Source of the DNA: Anaerolineaceae bacterium
GTDB lineage: Bacteria > Chloroflexota > Anaerolineae > Anaerolineales > Anaerolineaceae
Length of the DNA: 64,000 nt
Assembly (NCBI GenBank): GCA_012839565.1
Contig: DUMZ01000009.1
Span: 1-64,000, forward strand
Direction of reading: 5' to 3'
In this document: positions 1-7,855 of the stretch, in pieces
Layout of the letters: every line of letters starts with the position of its first letter
Numbering within the stretch: the stretch's first letter is position 1
Notes under the pieces: model-generated
Databases searched by the model: none
What the model saw: the letters and a program-made list of their open reading frames with translations, nothing else
What the model was told of the DNA's origin: nothing
Position numbers and translations under genes: made by a program

Positions 1-322
1 CGCGGGCAACAAAATTTTAAATATAATGGCGACATTTGGCAGTAAAAACAGAATATGAAGTAAAATAGACAAAGTGGCAGTACAAACACGCCCCCGACCC
101 TTCGGGGTATTGATACTGCATCAACAAAGTTTCTTCAAGCGCGCTCATCCCAGCGTAAAAACAAGCGCTCGACCCTTTACCAACCCCGCTCGCCCCGGCG
201 TGCCGTCGCGGGCAACAAAATTTTAAATATAATGGCGACATTTGGCAGTAAAAACAGAATATGAAGTAAAATAGACAAAGTGGCAGTACAAACACGCCCC
301 CAACCCTTCGGGGTATTGATAC
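1..322 (+). repeat. 116-bp direct duplication (1-116 and 207-322)
   Basis: Positions 1-116 recur at 207-322 with a single difference (g96 versus a302), an offset of 206 bp. The duplicated block consists of an AT-rich segment followed by the first 37-nt CRISPR-like repeat. It breaks exactly where the first spacer starts, so leader plus first repeat were copied while the spacers differ. The left copy begins at the window edge and may extend further. Confidence 0.9.
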
Positions 323-461
323 GCAGAATGGTTAATGTACCCATCGAACGGCATTTCAAAGGGTAGAAACGAGCGCTCGACCCTTCGGGGTATTGATACT
401 CATATTGTTTCATGGTAAAACCTTTCTCCCTGTTATTAGTAGAAACGAGCACTCACCCCTT
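80..461 (+). CRISPR. Duplicated short CRISPR-like arrays without cas genes
   Basis: A 37-nt unit beginning GTAGAAAC or GTACAAAC and ending GGGGTATTGATAC occurs complete at 80-116, 286-322 and 363-399. Copies that stop matching after about 23 nt lie at 155-177 and 439-461. Intervening unique segments are 38 nt (117-154), 40 nt (323-362) and 39 nt (400-438), which is normal CRISPR spacing. Each unit contains ACCC-TTCG-GGGT, a 4-bp stem closed by a TTCG tetraloop, and ends in ATTGATAC, close to the common ATTGAAAC end of CRISPR repeats. The truncated copies look like degenerate terminal repeats, so there are two mini-arrays in the same orientation, each preceded by the same AT-rich 79-bp leader-like segment (1-79 and 207-285). 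No cas gene is in the window. The spacing and degenerate ends argue against an ordinary dispersed repeat, but few repeats are present. Confidence 0.62.
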
Positions 462-620
462 CATCAGCCCCGCTCGCCCCGGCGTCCCGCCGCGGGCAAT
501 GAATACCGATTCACAGTTCATGGACAGGAGGCCATGACCGAACAAATACAAGAAAAATCACTTTAGTCTTTAGGCTCATAGCGCTGAATTTGCTCGGCGA
601 GACGCCGGCAGGAGCGGAAT

Positions 621-657
621 AGAGAAACACGCCCCCGACCCTTCGAGGTATTGACAC
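621..657 (+). repeat. Isolated degenerate copy of the 37-nt CRISPR-like repeat
   Basis: A single copy of the 37-nt unit with several changes: it begins AGAGAAAC, has GAGG instead of GGGG in the stem, and ends TTGACAC. It lies 160 bp beyond the second mini-array, preceded by a degenerate GC-rich hairpin motif at 592-615. It is most likely a decayed remnant of a third array. No gene is seen between 462 and 743. The only other item there is a start-like GGAGG-ATG at 526-536 leading into a 10-codon frame. Confidence 0.5.
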
Positions 658-666
658 TATATATAG

Positions 667-695
667 AAAGCGGTTTGCGTTTTGCAAACCGCTTT
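667..695. terminator. Strong intergenic hairpin, likely bidirectional terminator
   Basis: A perfect 12-bp stem (AAAGCGGTTTGC at 667-678 and its complement at 684-695) with a 5-nt loop. It lies 49 bp past the stop codon of the leftward gene at 744-1517 and is flanked by T-rich sequence on the right and TATATA on the left, so it can end transcription from either side. Confidence 0.65.
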
Positions 696-743
696 GTTTA
701 GATTTGTTAGCCTGGTACAAGCTAAATACGCCTAACTGAGAAT

Positions 744-1517
744 TTACTCACCCGTTCCTTTTAATAGACTTTGAGCGTTCGCGTTGTACTGTTCAAATTG
801 ACTGATCCTGGTAATGAGCAGTTCCATGCTGAAATCTTCGCTTATTTGATGATAAGCCCGAAGCAAGATGCCGGTTTCCTGGTCAACCCACAGTTTGTAG
901 CTTTCGCCAGCTTCCAAATTCGCCTCTAAAACCCATACTTTACGGTTTGAGATATTTTCTTCGCCAAGCAAACTTGTGTTTTGCGGGTTCAGTTTTTGGC
1001 TAATCCAGCTTGAGAACAGAATCTCACCAACAGGTGAAGGGATTGCCATAGCGAAGGGATGCATAGAGTCCGTATTTTTAGCTTCAAACACCTGGCCATT
1101 ATCCAGGTATTGCTTCAGACTGGGCGGAATGGCTTCCTGGCTTTCGTTTTGATTGCCATCGGTTAGCGTGACTGTGCCATCCCGGCGGAAAGCCCATTTG
1201 CCACCATTATTACCGCCATTAAGGTCTTCGGTATTCACGCTGGCAGAATCGGGTAAATCGAAGTCAAAACTGACCAAATAGCTTTGTGTTTCATCGGAGC
1301 GTTTCCAGACAATTTCAGCCTGACCGTAAAGGTCCTGCCAGTTTTTATAACTGGTGGATGCTTTATTAAGGATGATGTTAAGGTTCGCTTCTGCTGGCAC
1401 GGGTTTTGACTGGAGATACTTTATACCAGCCTCAGCTGCGGCCCAGATAAGCAGCAACGCTATTCCGAGAATGATGACATTTCTATGCGATTTTTGCAGT
1501 TTTGTTGGTTTACTCAT
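744..1517 (-). CDS. Membrane-anchored protein, LolA/RseB-like fold suspected
   Basis: 257 residues. A short basic N-terminus (to about residue 13) is followed by one hydrophobic segment (about 14-31), giving a single-pass membrane anchor with the rest outside the cytoplasm; there is no lipobox. The C-terminal part (about 190-245) has the pattern of LolA/RseB-type outer-membrane-lipoprotein-sorting-like domains: a stretch around KVWVLEA, then KLWVDQETGILLRA and a closing strand. That assignment rests on pattern only. The ATG is preceded by AGGAAG at a good distance. The gene stands alone, with a hairpin terminator downstream at 667-695. Function unknown; a role in sensing or handling envelope lipids or lipoproteins is conceivable. 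Confidence 0.75.
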   Translation of the reverse strand: MSKPTKLQKSHRNVIILGIALLLIWAAAEAGIKYLQSKPVPAEANLNIILNKASTSYKNWQDLYGQAEIVWKRSDETQSYLVSFDFDLPDSASVNTEDLNGGNNGGKWAFRRDGTVTLTDGNQNESQEAIPPSLKQYLDNGQVFEAKNTDSMHPFAMAIPSPVGEILFSSWISQKLNPQNTSLLGEENISNRKVWVLEANLEAGESYKLWVDQETGILLRAYHQISEDFSMELLITRISQFEQYNANAQSLLKGTGE

Positions 1518-1772
1518 AAATACTTCCTGATGAATGGTTTGGTATTGTGAATATCATAATATGATTTTTGTGGTTTTGAAAGAGGTTTGTTATCCCTCAA
1601 TAACCTTCTGTCTTAAATGATAATCATTTTTCAAAAACCTGTGCTTATGCCTTTTTCGTTGTTTTTCCGACATAGATTTCATTCTTTTTGCTTTTGCAGC
1701 CCGCGGCGAGACGCCGGGGCGAGCATAATAAACCTTCCACCACTGCTTGCGTGTCGAGTGCTTTTCTCTATG

Positions 1773-1813
1773 TGGTCTCCCGACCATGACAAAACGTGGT
1801 CAGGAGACCACGT
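1773..1813. repeat. REPIN-like inverted pair of hairpins (copy 1)
   Basis: TGGTCTCCCGACCA (1773-1786) and ACGTGGTCAGGAGACCACGT (1794-1813) are two short imperfect palindromes in opposite orientation, 7 bp apart. The same hairpin core recurs at 9390, 15913 and 24721. The rest of the gap 1518-1971 contains a GC-rich repeat (1699-1724) and a terminator (1873-1907) but no convincing gene. Confidence 0.7.
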
Positions 1814-1872
1814 GGGAACGGTTTTAGGGTTGCCCACGGCGAGAAATTTGAAAGACATCAAGACGAGTATTT

Positions 1873-1907
1873 AACCCACCTGACCGGGTGTACCGGTCAG
1901 GTGGGTT
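1873..1907. terminator. Terminator downstream of the ABC exporter operon
   Basis: A perfect 15-bp stem, AACCCACCTGACCGG (1873-1887) with its complement (1893-1907) and a 5-nt loop, about 65 bp past the end of the leftward operon. Read rightward it is followed by a T-rich tract. Confidence 0.7.
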
Positions 1908-1971
1908 TCTACTTTATTTAAGGACTTGCTAAAGCATGATTTCGCAATCACGCTTTAGCGCAATCCAAGTT

Positions 1972-3891
1972 TTATTCTGCCTGTTTCACAAACTGACTGT
2001 AATACAGTTCCGCGTAAAAGCCCTGGCGGTCCAAAAGCTCATCGTGCTTGCCGATTTCCACGATGTTACCATCGCGCAAGACCAAAATGCGGTCGGCGTT
2101 TTTAATCGTCGAAAGGCGATGCGCGATAACGAACGAAGTGCGCCCGCGCATGAGTTTGGTCATCGCTTTTTGAATCAACAATTCCGTACGCGTATCCACC
2201 GAGCTGGTCGCCTCGTCCAAAATCAGGATAGGCGCGTCCTTCAGCACCGCCCGCGCGATCGTAAGCAACTGTTTTTGTCCAGCGGAGACGTTGGTGGCGT
2301 CTTCGTTAATTTCAAAGTTGTAGCCACCCGGCAAAGTGCGCGTGAAGTGGTCCGCATAAGCCATATCCGCGGCTTGCATCACTTCTTCATCAGTGGCATC
2401 TTGTCTGCCATAGCGGATATTTTCCATAATGGAGCCATTAAAGAGCCAGGTATCCTGCAAAACCATGGCAAACTTTGAGCGCAAATCTTCGCGCGTCATC
2501 GTTTTAATATTGATATCATCTATCAAAATTTCGCCACAACCCAGTTCATAAAAGCGCATGAGCAACTTGACCAGGGTCGTTTTGCCCGCGCCGGTGGGTC
2601 CAACAATCGCGATTTGCTGACCGGGTTTGACATCCAAAGAGAAGTTGTTGATGACCGGCACATTTGGGTCATAGCCAAAGCAGATATCCTTAAATTCAAC
2701 GTGCCCTTCAACCGTTTCCAGCACCGCGGGTTCTTCGGGATTAGGGATTTCTTCTTCTTCGTCCAGGAACTCAAAAACGCGTTCCGCTGCCGCCGCGGTT
2801 TGTTGCAAAATGTTTGAAATGTTGGCAATGTTCTGCATCGGGCCGTGGAAAGAGTTGAGATACTGAATAAAAGCCTGGATATCGCCCAGGTTGAGTTTGC
2901 CTTGCACCATCAAATAGCCACCCACCATGGCGACTCCCACATAACCCAGATTGCTGAAAAGACGCATCATGGGCATCATAATGTGCGAGATAAACTGCGC
3001 GCGCCAGGAACTGTCGTACAACTCGGTGTTCAAGGTATCGAAATGTTCGATGCTGGCTTCTTCGCCGTTGTTGGTCTTGAGCACGACATGCGCGCCGTAC
3101 ATTTCTTCAATATGGCTGCTGATATGCCCCAAATAGGCTTGCTGCTTGCGGAAATAGCCCTGCGAACGGCTAACCACAAAGCGAATCATCAGCAGCGAAA
3201 GCGGTATCACCGTCAAGCCCACCAGGGTCAGGGTCAGGTTGATGGAAAGCATCATGATTAAGACACCGATTACCGTTGTGACTGATGTGATAATCTGCGA
3301 AAGACTTTGGTTGAGTGTGTGTCCGATGGTGTCAACGTCGTTGGTTATACGCGAAAGCACCTCACCCTGGGTTACCCGGTCGTAAAAGCTGAGTGGCAGG
3401 CGGTGGAGTTTTTCAGAAAGGTTGTTGCGCAAGCGATAGATGATATCCGCCGAAATGACAGCCATCACGCGCCCTTGAATCAAGCCAAACAAAGCTGAAA
3501 AACCGTACATCAAAAGCACCCGGCTTAGAATACTGCCGATTTTGGCAAAATCAATGCCCAGGGCATCGCCACGCACCATGCGCATGACACCTTCAAAAAG
3601 TTCGGTCGTCGCGCGCCCTAAAGTTTTAGGCCCGAAAATCGAAAAGACCGAAGAACCCGCTGCCACAAACAAAATAATCAAGATGAGCCATTTATATCTG
3701 CCCATGTAAGTAATTAATCGCCCTATACTGCCCTTAAAGTCGCGGGCTTTTTCGCCGGGCATAAATCTGCTGGGACCACGCCGGGGCGCTTGCCGCTTGC
3801 TTTGGTCTTTGTTGTTTTGCGACATACCCGCGGCAAAGGGATTTTTCTTATCGGCTTCTTTTTCCTTCAGGAGTTCGTCTTGTTGTTTCAT
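1972..3891 (-). CDS. Heterodimeric ABC exporter subunit with catalytically complete Walker B
   Basis: 639-residue half-transporter with an N-terminal transmembrane domain (about 60-360) and a C-terminal ATPase domain. Walker A GPTGAGKTT lies near residue 430, Q-loop VLQDTWLF near 485, signature VSAGQ near 533, Walker B ILILDEATS with the catalytic glutamate near 557, and the switch histidine in VIAHRLS near 587. The signature motif departs from LSGGQ. The start overlaps the end of the upstream partner by 4 bp (ATGA), so the two are translationally coupled. Known LmrCD/BmrCD/TM287-288-type pairs form one consensus and one degenerate ATP site; here this subunit supplies the working Walker A/B while its altered signature belongs to the degenerate site. 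Likely an efflux or lipid/drug exporter; substrate unknown. Confidence 0.93.
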   Translation of the reverse strand: MKQQDELLKEKEADKKNPFAAGMSQNNKDQSKRQAPRRGPSRFMPGEKARDFKGSIGRLITYMGRYKWLILIILFVAAGSSVFSIFGPKTLGRATTELFEGVMRMVRGDALGIDFAKIGSILSRVLLMYGFSALFGLIQGRVMAVISADIIYRLRNNLSEKLHRLPLSFYDRVTQGEVLSRITNDVDTIGHTLNQSLSQIITSVTTVIGVLIMMLSINLTLTLVGLTVIPLSLLMIRFVVSRSQGYFRKQQAYLGHISSHIEEMYGAHVVLKTNNGEEASIEHFDTLNTELYDSSWRAQFISHIMMPMMRLFSNLGYVGVAMVGGYLMVQGKLNLGDIQAFIQYLNSFHGPMQNIANISNILQQTAAAAERVFEFLDEEEEIPNPEEPAVLETVEGHVEFKDICFGYDPNVPVINNFSLDVKPGQQIAIVGPTGAGKTTLVKLLMRFYELGCGEILIDDINIKTMTREDLRSKFAMVLQDTWLFNGSIMENIRYGRQDATDEEVMQAADMAYADHFTRTLPGGYNFEINEDATNVSAGQKQLLTIARAVLKDAPILILDEATSSVDTRTELLIQKAMTKLMRGRTSFVIAHRLSTIKNADRILVLRDGNIVEIGKHDELLDRQGFYAELYYSQFVKQAE

Positions 3892-6134
3892 GCTAACTCC
3901 TCCTCGCTTAGTTGAGATTGCGCAATTTCACGGTAGACCTGGCAATCCTCCATTAAATCGTCGTGATGTCCCACGCCGACCAGCCGACCATCGTCGAGCA
4001 CCAAAATCTGGTCGGAATTACGCGCGGTTGCCACTCTTTGTGTGACCACAAAAACCGTTTTATCGGCAATTTGCGGTTTTATTGCCTTGCGTAAAGCGGC
4101 GTCAGTCTTAAAGTCGAGTGCCGAGAAACTGTCATCAAAAATATAAACCGGGCTGTCTTTCATCAGCGCGCGCGCAATTGAAAGACGCTGCTTTTGCCCG
4201 CCAGACAAGTTGGTACCCGCCTGGGCAATTTCCATATCCAGTCCGTCTTTATCGCTGAGCACAAAGTCAGCCACCTGAGCGACTTCAATCGCGTGACGCA
4301 TTTCTTCTTCAGTGGCATCATGTTTACCCACCGAAAGATTTGATTTCACCGTACCGCTAAAGAGCAAACCCCGTTGTGGCGCGTAGCTGATTTGTTCGCG
4401 CAAGTCGTACTGGGTCAGATCGCGAATATCGATGCCATCCAGCGTAATTTTGCCCTTACTCACATCAAAAAGGCGGGGCAAAAGGTTCACCAGTGTCGAT
4501 TTACCACTTCCTGTGGAGCCAATCACCGCGGTAACCTGTCCGGGTTGGGCTTTAAAGCTGATATCATGCAAAACGTCTTCCTCGCCACCGGGATAACGGA
4601 AATCAACGTCGTGGAATTCAATCTCGCCGCGAATGGTTTGGGGTAAAGCAACTGGGGTTTTGGGGTCAAGAATGACGTTTTCGCGGTCGAGTACTTCAAG
4701 AATGCGGTCCGCTGAAACTGCCGCGCGGGGCATAATCACGAAGAACATGGAAAGGTTCAGGAATGCCATCAAAATTTGCATGGCATACTGCATAAACGCC
4801 ATCAAATCGCCCACCTGCATAGTCGATTTTGCCACCTGATGCGCGCCGACCCAAATCACGAGCACCTGCACACCGGTCATCACCAGCGTCATGACTGGGT
4901 GCATGAAGGACATCGTGCGTCCGATGCCACGCATATTTTCAGCGACATCCTGATTAGCCTGGTCAAAGCGTTTTATTTCAAAGCCCTGCTTGTTGAAGGC
5001 GCGCACGACCAAAATACCGGAGAGATTCTCGCGCATAATCAGGTTTAGGCGGTCAATCAAAGCTTGCATGCGTTTAAAGCGTGGGGTTACCAAAGAAAAG
5101 ATCAGGATGATGAACAAGACCAGGATGACAACAGCCAGCGCAATCGTCCACCACATATTCGGGCTTTTATCCATGGCACGCACAACACCCAGAACACCCA
5201 TCATAGGAGCTTGAATAGCCATACGAATGGCCATAAAGGTGACCATTTGCACCTGCATAACATCGTTTGACGTGCGCGTAATCAGCGACGCGGTGGAGAA
5301 ATCGCCAAATTCAGCACTTGAGAAGCTTTCCACCTTCTTGAAGACTGCCGCGCGGATATCGCGTGCTAGGGCTGTGGAGGTGCGCGCCGCGAATAAGCTT
5401 ACTGTAATCGAGCTGACAACCGCCAAAACAGACATACCGATCATTTGCGCGCCGGTTTTTAGGATGTATTGCCGTTGCATTTTGGCCATGTCAATGCCAA
5501 CGGCTTTGTATTCGTCGGTAACTGCCGTTATCGCCATTTGCCTGAGAATCGTCCCTTCAAGTTTTTCAAGGTGCGCGTCGATTTTCTGACGCATTTCCAG
5601 ACGCTGGGCTTCAGGCATTTGCGCCAGGATTTGGGCGATGTCCATGCCAGCTGGCAATTGCGCGAAATCAAAGGGGAAGTCATCACCCAAAAGTTGTCTG
5701 GCTTGTTCCGGTTCGTTTTGGATGAGATTAAAAGCCTGGGTGATGACCAGCGGTTTCGCCATGAGCGCTTCAAAACGCGCTATGTCATCCTTGCTTTTAG
5801 TCGTTTTGAAGAGATACACCGCTTCCGTTTCAAGCACTGGGTATTTGGCGAGATACTGACTGGCTTCCGGGCTATCCGGTTCTACCAGGGTATAAGCCTG
5901 AGTGAGTTCAGTTTGTTCCTCCGGTGTCATCAGTGCCAAAACCTGGTCCAGTGTCGACTGACGCATCACTTCCGGAACGCCATGTTCGACACCATTCTTT
6001 TGGATACCCGTGTTCACAATTTGTGAAAGATAGTCGGGCAAGGCCAGGTTCGACCAAGCCACCACGATCACCATCAGGGCTGCAATGAGAATGTTTGCCC
6101 AGTAGGGATAGTAAAATTTTCTTAATCGCCACAT
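3888..6134 (-). CDS. Heterodimeric ABC exporter subunit with degenerate ATP site and long extracytoplasmic insert
   Basis: 748-residue partner of the following gene. Walker A GSTGSGKST is near residue 537 and the signature LSGGQ near 640 is intact, but Walker B reads VYIFDDS (Asp replaces the catalytic Glu, near 664) and the switch histidine is Gln in VVTQRVATA (near 697). Between the first membrane segment (about 12-31) and the second (about 231-253) lies an insert of roughly 190 residues, rich in Ala, Glu and Gln, that would face outside. Such inserts are known in some BmrCD/YheHI-type exporters. The gene is seven bases behind the MarR regulator and overlaps the next ABC gene, so the three form one operon. 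Confidence 0.92.
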   Translation of the reverse strand: MWRLRKFYYPYWANILIAALMVIVVAWSNLALPDYLSQIVNTGIQKNGVEHGVPEVMRQSTLDQVLALMTPEEQTELTQAYTLVEPDSPEASQYLAKYPVLETEAVYLFKTTKSKDDIARFEALMAKPLVITQAFNLIQNEPEQARQLLGDDFPFDFAQLPAGMDIAQILAQMPEAQRLEMRQKIDAHLEKLEGTILRQMAITAVTDEYKAVGIDMAKMQRQYILKTGAQMIGMSVLAVVSSITVSLFAARTSTALARDIRAAVFKKVESFSSAEFGDFSTASLITRTSNDVMQVQMVTFMAIRMAIQAPMMGVLGVVRAMDKSPNMWWTIALAVVILVLFIILIFSLVTPRFKRMQALIDRLNLIMRENLSGILVVRAFNKQGFEIKRFDQANQDVAENMRGIGRTMSFMHPVMTLVMTGVQVLVIWVGAHQVAKSTMQVGDLMAFMQYAMQILMAFLNLSMFFVIMPRAAVSADRILEVLDRENVILDPKTPVALPQTIRGEIEFHDVDFRYPGGEEDVLHDISFKAQPGQVTAVIGSTGSGKSTLVNLLPRLFDVSKGKITLDGIDIRDLTQYDLREQISYAPQRGLLFSGTVKSNLSVGKHDATEEEMRHAIEVAQVADFVLSDKDGLDMEIAQAGTNLSGGQKQRLSIARALMKDSPVYIFDDSFSALDFKTDAALRKAIKPQIADKTVFVVTQRVATARNSDQILVLDDGRLVGVGHHDDLMEDCQVYREIAQSQLSEEELA

Positions 6135-6140
6135 AGATTC

Positions 6141-6608
6141 TTACTCATTCCTCGGATTTTTTTCTTCTAAATATTCCTTATAAGCTTTCAAATGTTCGAC
6201 CAAAGTCTCCAAGGCATCAGCAATCGGCGCTGTGTCTTTCTCGCCTAGATAGGCACAGAACGCATCAATCCAGGCATGACGCGCGACGCGGTTGCCGCGA
6301 ATCAGGGCTTGCCCTTCTTCGGTCAGGGTAAGCAGTTTTATGCGCCGATCCTGGGGGTCTTCAAGCCTATTCACCAGGCCAAATTCCACCAAACGATTGA
6401 TCATTTGCGATGCCGCGGCCTTGCTGATGCCCAAATGACAGGCCAGTTCATTAATGTTGCTTTGGTCATGATGATGGATGAAAAACAGGCTGTTCATCTG
6501 CGCGAAGCTATAACCGCGTTCGTGCATATACTGGCGGTTGCTTTCCATCGATTGCCTTGTGGCTAAATCCGCCCAAGCGTGTAAAGCGTTTGATAATTCG
6601 AGAGACAT
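6141..6608 (-). CDS. MarR-family transcriptional regulator of the ABC exporter operon
   Basis: 155 residues with the winged helix-turn-helix of MarR proteins: NELACHLGISKAAASQMINRL as recognition region (about 53-74) and the wing LEDPQDRRIKLLTLTEEG (about 80-97). First gene of a three-gene operon with the two ABC exporter halves, an arrangement in which MarR proteins usually repress their own operon and respond to a ligand or drug. An inverted repeat overlaps the promoter just upstream (6623-6659), consistent with autoregulation. The ligand is unknown. Confidence 0.92.
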   Translation of the reverse strand: MSLELSNALHAWADLATRQSMESNRQYMHERGYSFAQMNSLFFIHHHDQSNINELACHLGISKAAASQMINRLVEFGLVNRLEDPQDRRIKLLTLTEEGQALIRGNRVARHAWIDAFCAYLGEKDTAPIADALETLVEHLKAYKEYLEEKNPRNE

Positions 6609-6622
6609 ATTCCTTCCTTCAA

Positions 6623-6667
6623 TAGTTAAGCGACGTGAACTATAAAGCTAACTTAACTAATTGTCAA
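6623..6667 (-). promoter_or_regulatory. Promoter and candidate MarR operator of the ABC exporter operon
   Basis: Reading leftward, TTGACA (6662-6667), a 17-bp spacer and TATAGT (6639-6644) form a near-consensus sigma-70 promoter 31 bp before the marR start. The inverted repeat TAGTTAAG (6623-6630) / CTTAACTA (6652-6659) has one arm inside the promoter spacer and the other just downstream of the -10, where a bound MarR dimer could block polymerase. The remaining gap to 6955 shows nothing coding; the 60-codon frame at 6635-6817 overlaps this promoter and has no family resemblance. Confidence 0.75.
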
Positions 6668-6955
6668 GCGCTTTTACATGCTTTCCCGATGGAATGCAAA
6701 AATGGTTTTGTTGAAAGATATTTTGCTGGGTTGATAATGGACAAGCGTTTTTTTGAGTATCGAAAGGATATAGAACCGATAGAAAGTTTACAGAAATTAA
6801 GCTGGGATTTTACATAGGCCTGCTAAAATGGCACAATATTAAAGAATAATTGAATTCTGCTGAAAGGCATTTTAAACACGGTTAGGACAAAACCTTGCCA
6901 GTTGAAACAAGGTGAAAGAAAACCGAACAAAGCTTTTTTATCGGAGGCCTATATA

Positions 6956-7798
6956 ATGAACAAAAATGAATCGACAGCGTGGCGGATAATTAAGGGAATC
7001 TTGATTATCCTTGCCGGTTTGATTTTATTAGTCGGGATTAACTGGATTGGCAAAGTGACAAGTCCAGATACCCCTCAAACAAACAAAAACATCACTATGT
7101 TGTTCTCTTCTGTAGGAACAATTCTTATCCTTTATGCAATCGGGCGTTTTTTATTGCCCAGTGGATTCGTTTCCATGAACCTGCCGGATAAGTACGGGAT
7201 TAAACATTATTTACAGGGTTTGGCCTTTGGAAGTGGCATGATTTTGACTTACTTGATTTTGGCCCTTGTATTAGGTGGATTAAGCTATCAGGGTTTGGGT
7301 AAGATGACTGTTCTCAATATTATCCTGTACTTTTTAGGCTTTATCCTTCAGGGTTTTAAAGAAGAACTTTTGGTTCGTGGCTTGATACAAGGACTTATTG
7401 CCAGAAAAAGCAGACTTCTTAGTATTATCCTGCCATCTATTTTATTTGGTCTTTTGCACTTGGGTAACGACAACTTTTCGTACCTGGCAATGATTAATAC
7501 AGCGTTAATCGGATTAATCTTTGCTTTTGTAACAGATTTGACGGGTTCCTTGTGGCTGGCTTCAGCAGCCCACAGCATCTGGAATTTTCTCTTGGGCCCC
7601 TTCTTCGGGCTTTACGTTAGTGGCATCCCTATGCCGGAAAGTGTATTTGCCTTCTCCCCTGTTGCTGGCAAAGAGGTTCTCAGTGGTGGCTTGTACGGTC
7701 CGGAAGCGGCACTTTTGCTTACAATCATCTTGATTCTGTTTCTTGTGCCTCTCGTGCGGGCTTATATCCTTAAATATAAGAAGCAGGAAGTGGAATAA
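6956..7798 (+). CDS. CPBP-family intramembrane metalloprotease
   Basis: 280 residues, mostly membrane-spanning (around eight segments). The three CPBP/Abi motifs are present: EELLVRG (EExxxR, about residue 136), FGLLHLGN (FxxxH, about 164) and HSIWN (HxxxN, about 205). Known family members are Rce1-like glutamate-dependent intramembrane proteases, often with roles in peptide maturation or bacteriocin self-immunity. The start at 6956 is chosen because CGGAGG lies 8 bp upstream; a longer reading frame from 6902 lacks a ribosome site. The gene is single, between the divergent marR operon and the convergent glpK, so no partner can be inferred. Confidence 0.88.
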   Translation: MNKNESTAWRIIKGILIILAGLILLVGINWIGKVTSPDTPQTNKNITMLFSSVGTILILYAIGRFLLPSGFVSMNLPDKYGIKHYLQGLAFGSGMILTYLILALVLGGLSYQGLGKMTVLNIILYFLGFILQGFKEELLVRGLIQGLIARKSRLLSIILPSILFGLLHLGNDNFSYLAMINTALIGLIFAFVTDLTGSLWLASAAHSIWNFLLGPFFGLYVSGIPMPESVFAFSPVAGKEVLSGGLYGPEAALLLTIILILFLVPLVRAYILKYKKQEVE

Positions 7799-7855
7799 GA
7801 CCTGGCACTGCCACCAAGCGACGAATTGAATTAAAGCAGAAGCGAAATTCTATAA

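Larger units (their letters stand above)
184..1724. repeat. GC-rich palindromic repeat family (four copies)
   Basis: The core GCTCGCCCCGGCG followed by a short C/G tail ending GCGGGC occurs at 184-215 and 468-499, as the reverse complement at 1699-1724, and as a degenerate copy at 592-615. The core is partly self-complementary (CCGGCG against CGCCG). Two copies sit directly after the degenerate terminal CRISPR-like repeats, the third alone in the gap before the ABC exporter operon. This could be a decayed REP-type element or sequence fixed to the trailing end of the arrays. Confidence 0.6.

Noticed and set aside
534..566. GGAGG-ATG followed by a 10-codon frame
   Set aside because: Too short to support as a gene; perhaps a remnant of a decayed gene start between the CRISPR-like arrays.
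1590..1787. Basic 65-codon frame on the minus strand
   Set aside because: It runs through the GC-rich repeat and a REPIN-like hairpin and has no clear ribosome site; composition reflects the repeats.
6635..6817. 60-codon frame upstream of the CPBP gene
   Set aside because: It overlaps the marR promoter and operator, lacks a ribosome site and resembles no family.
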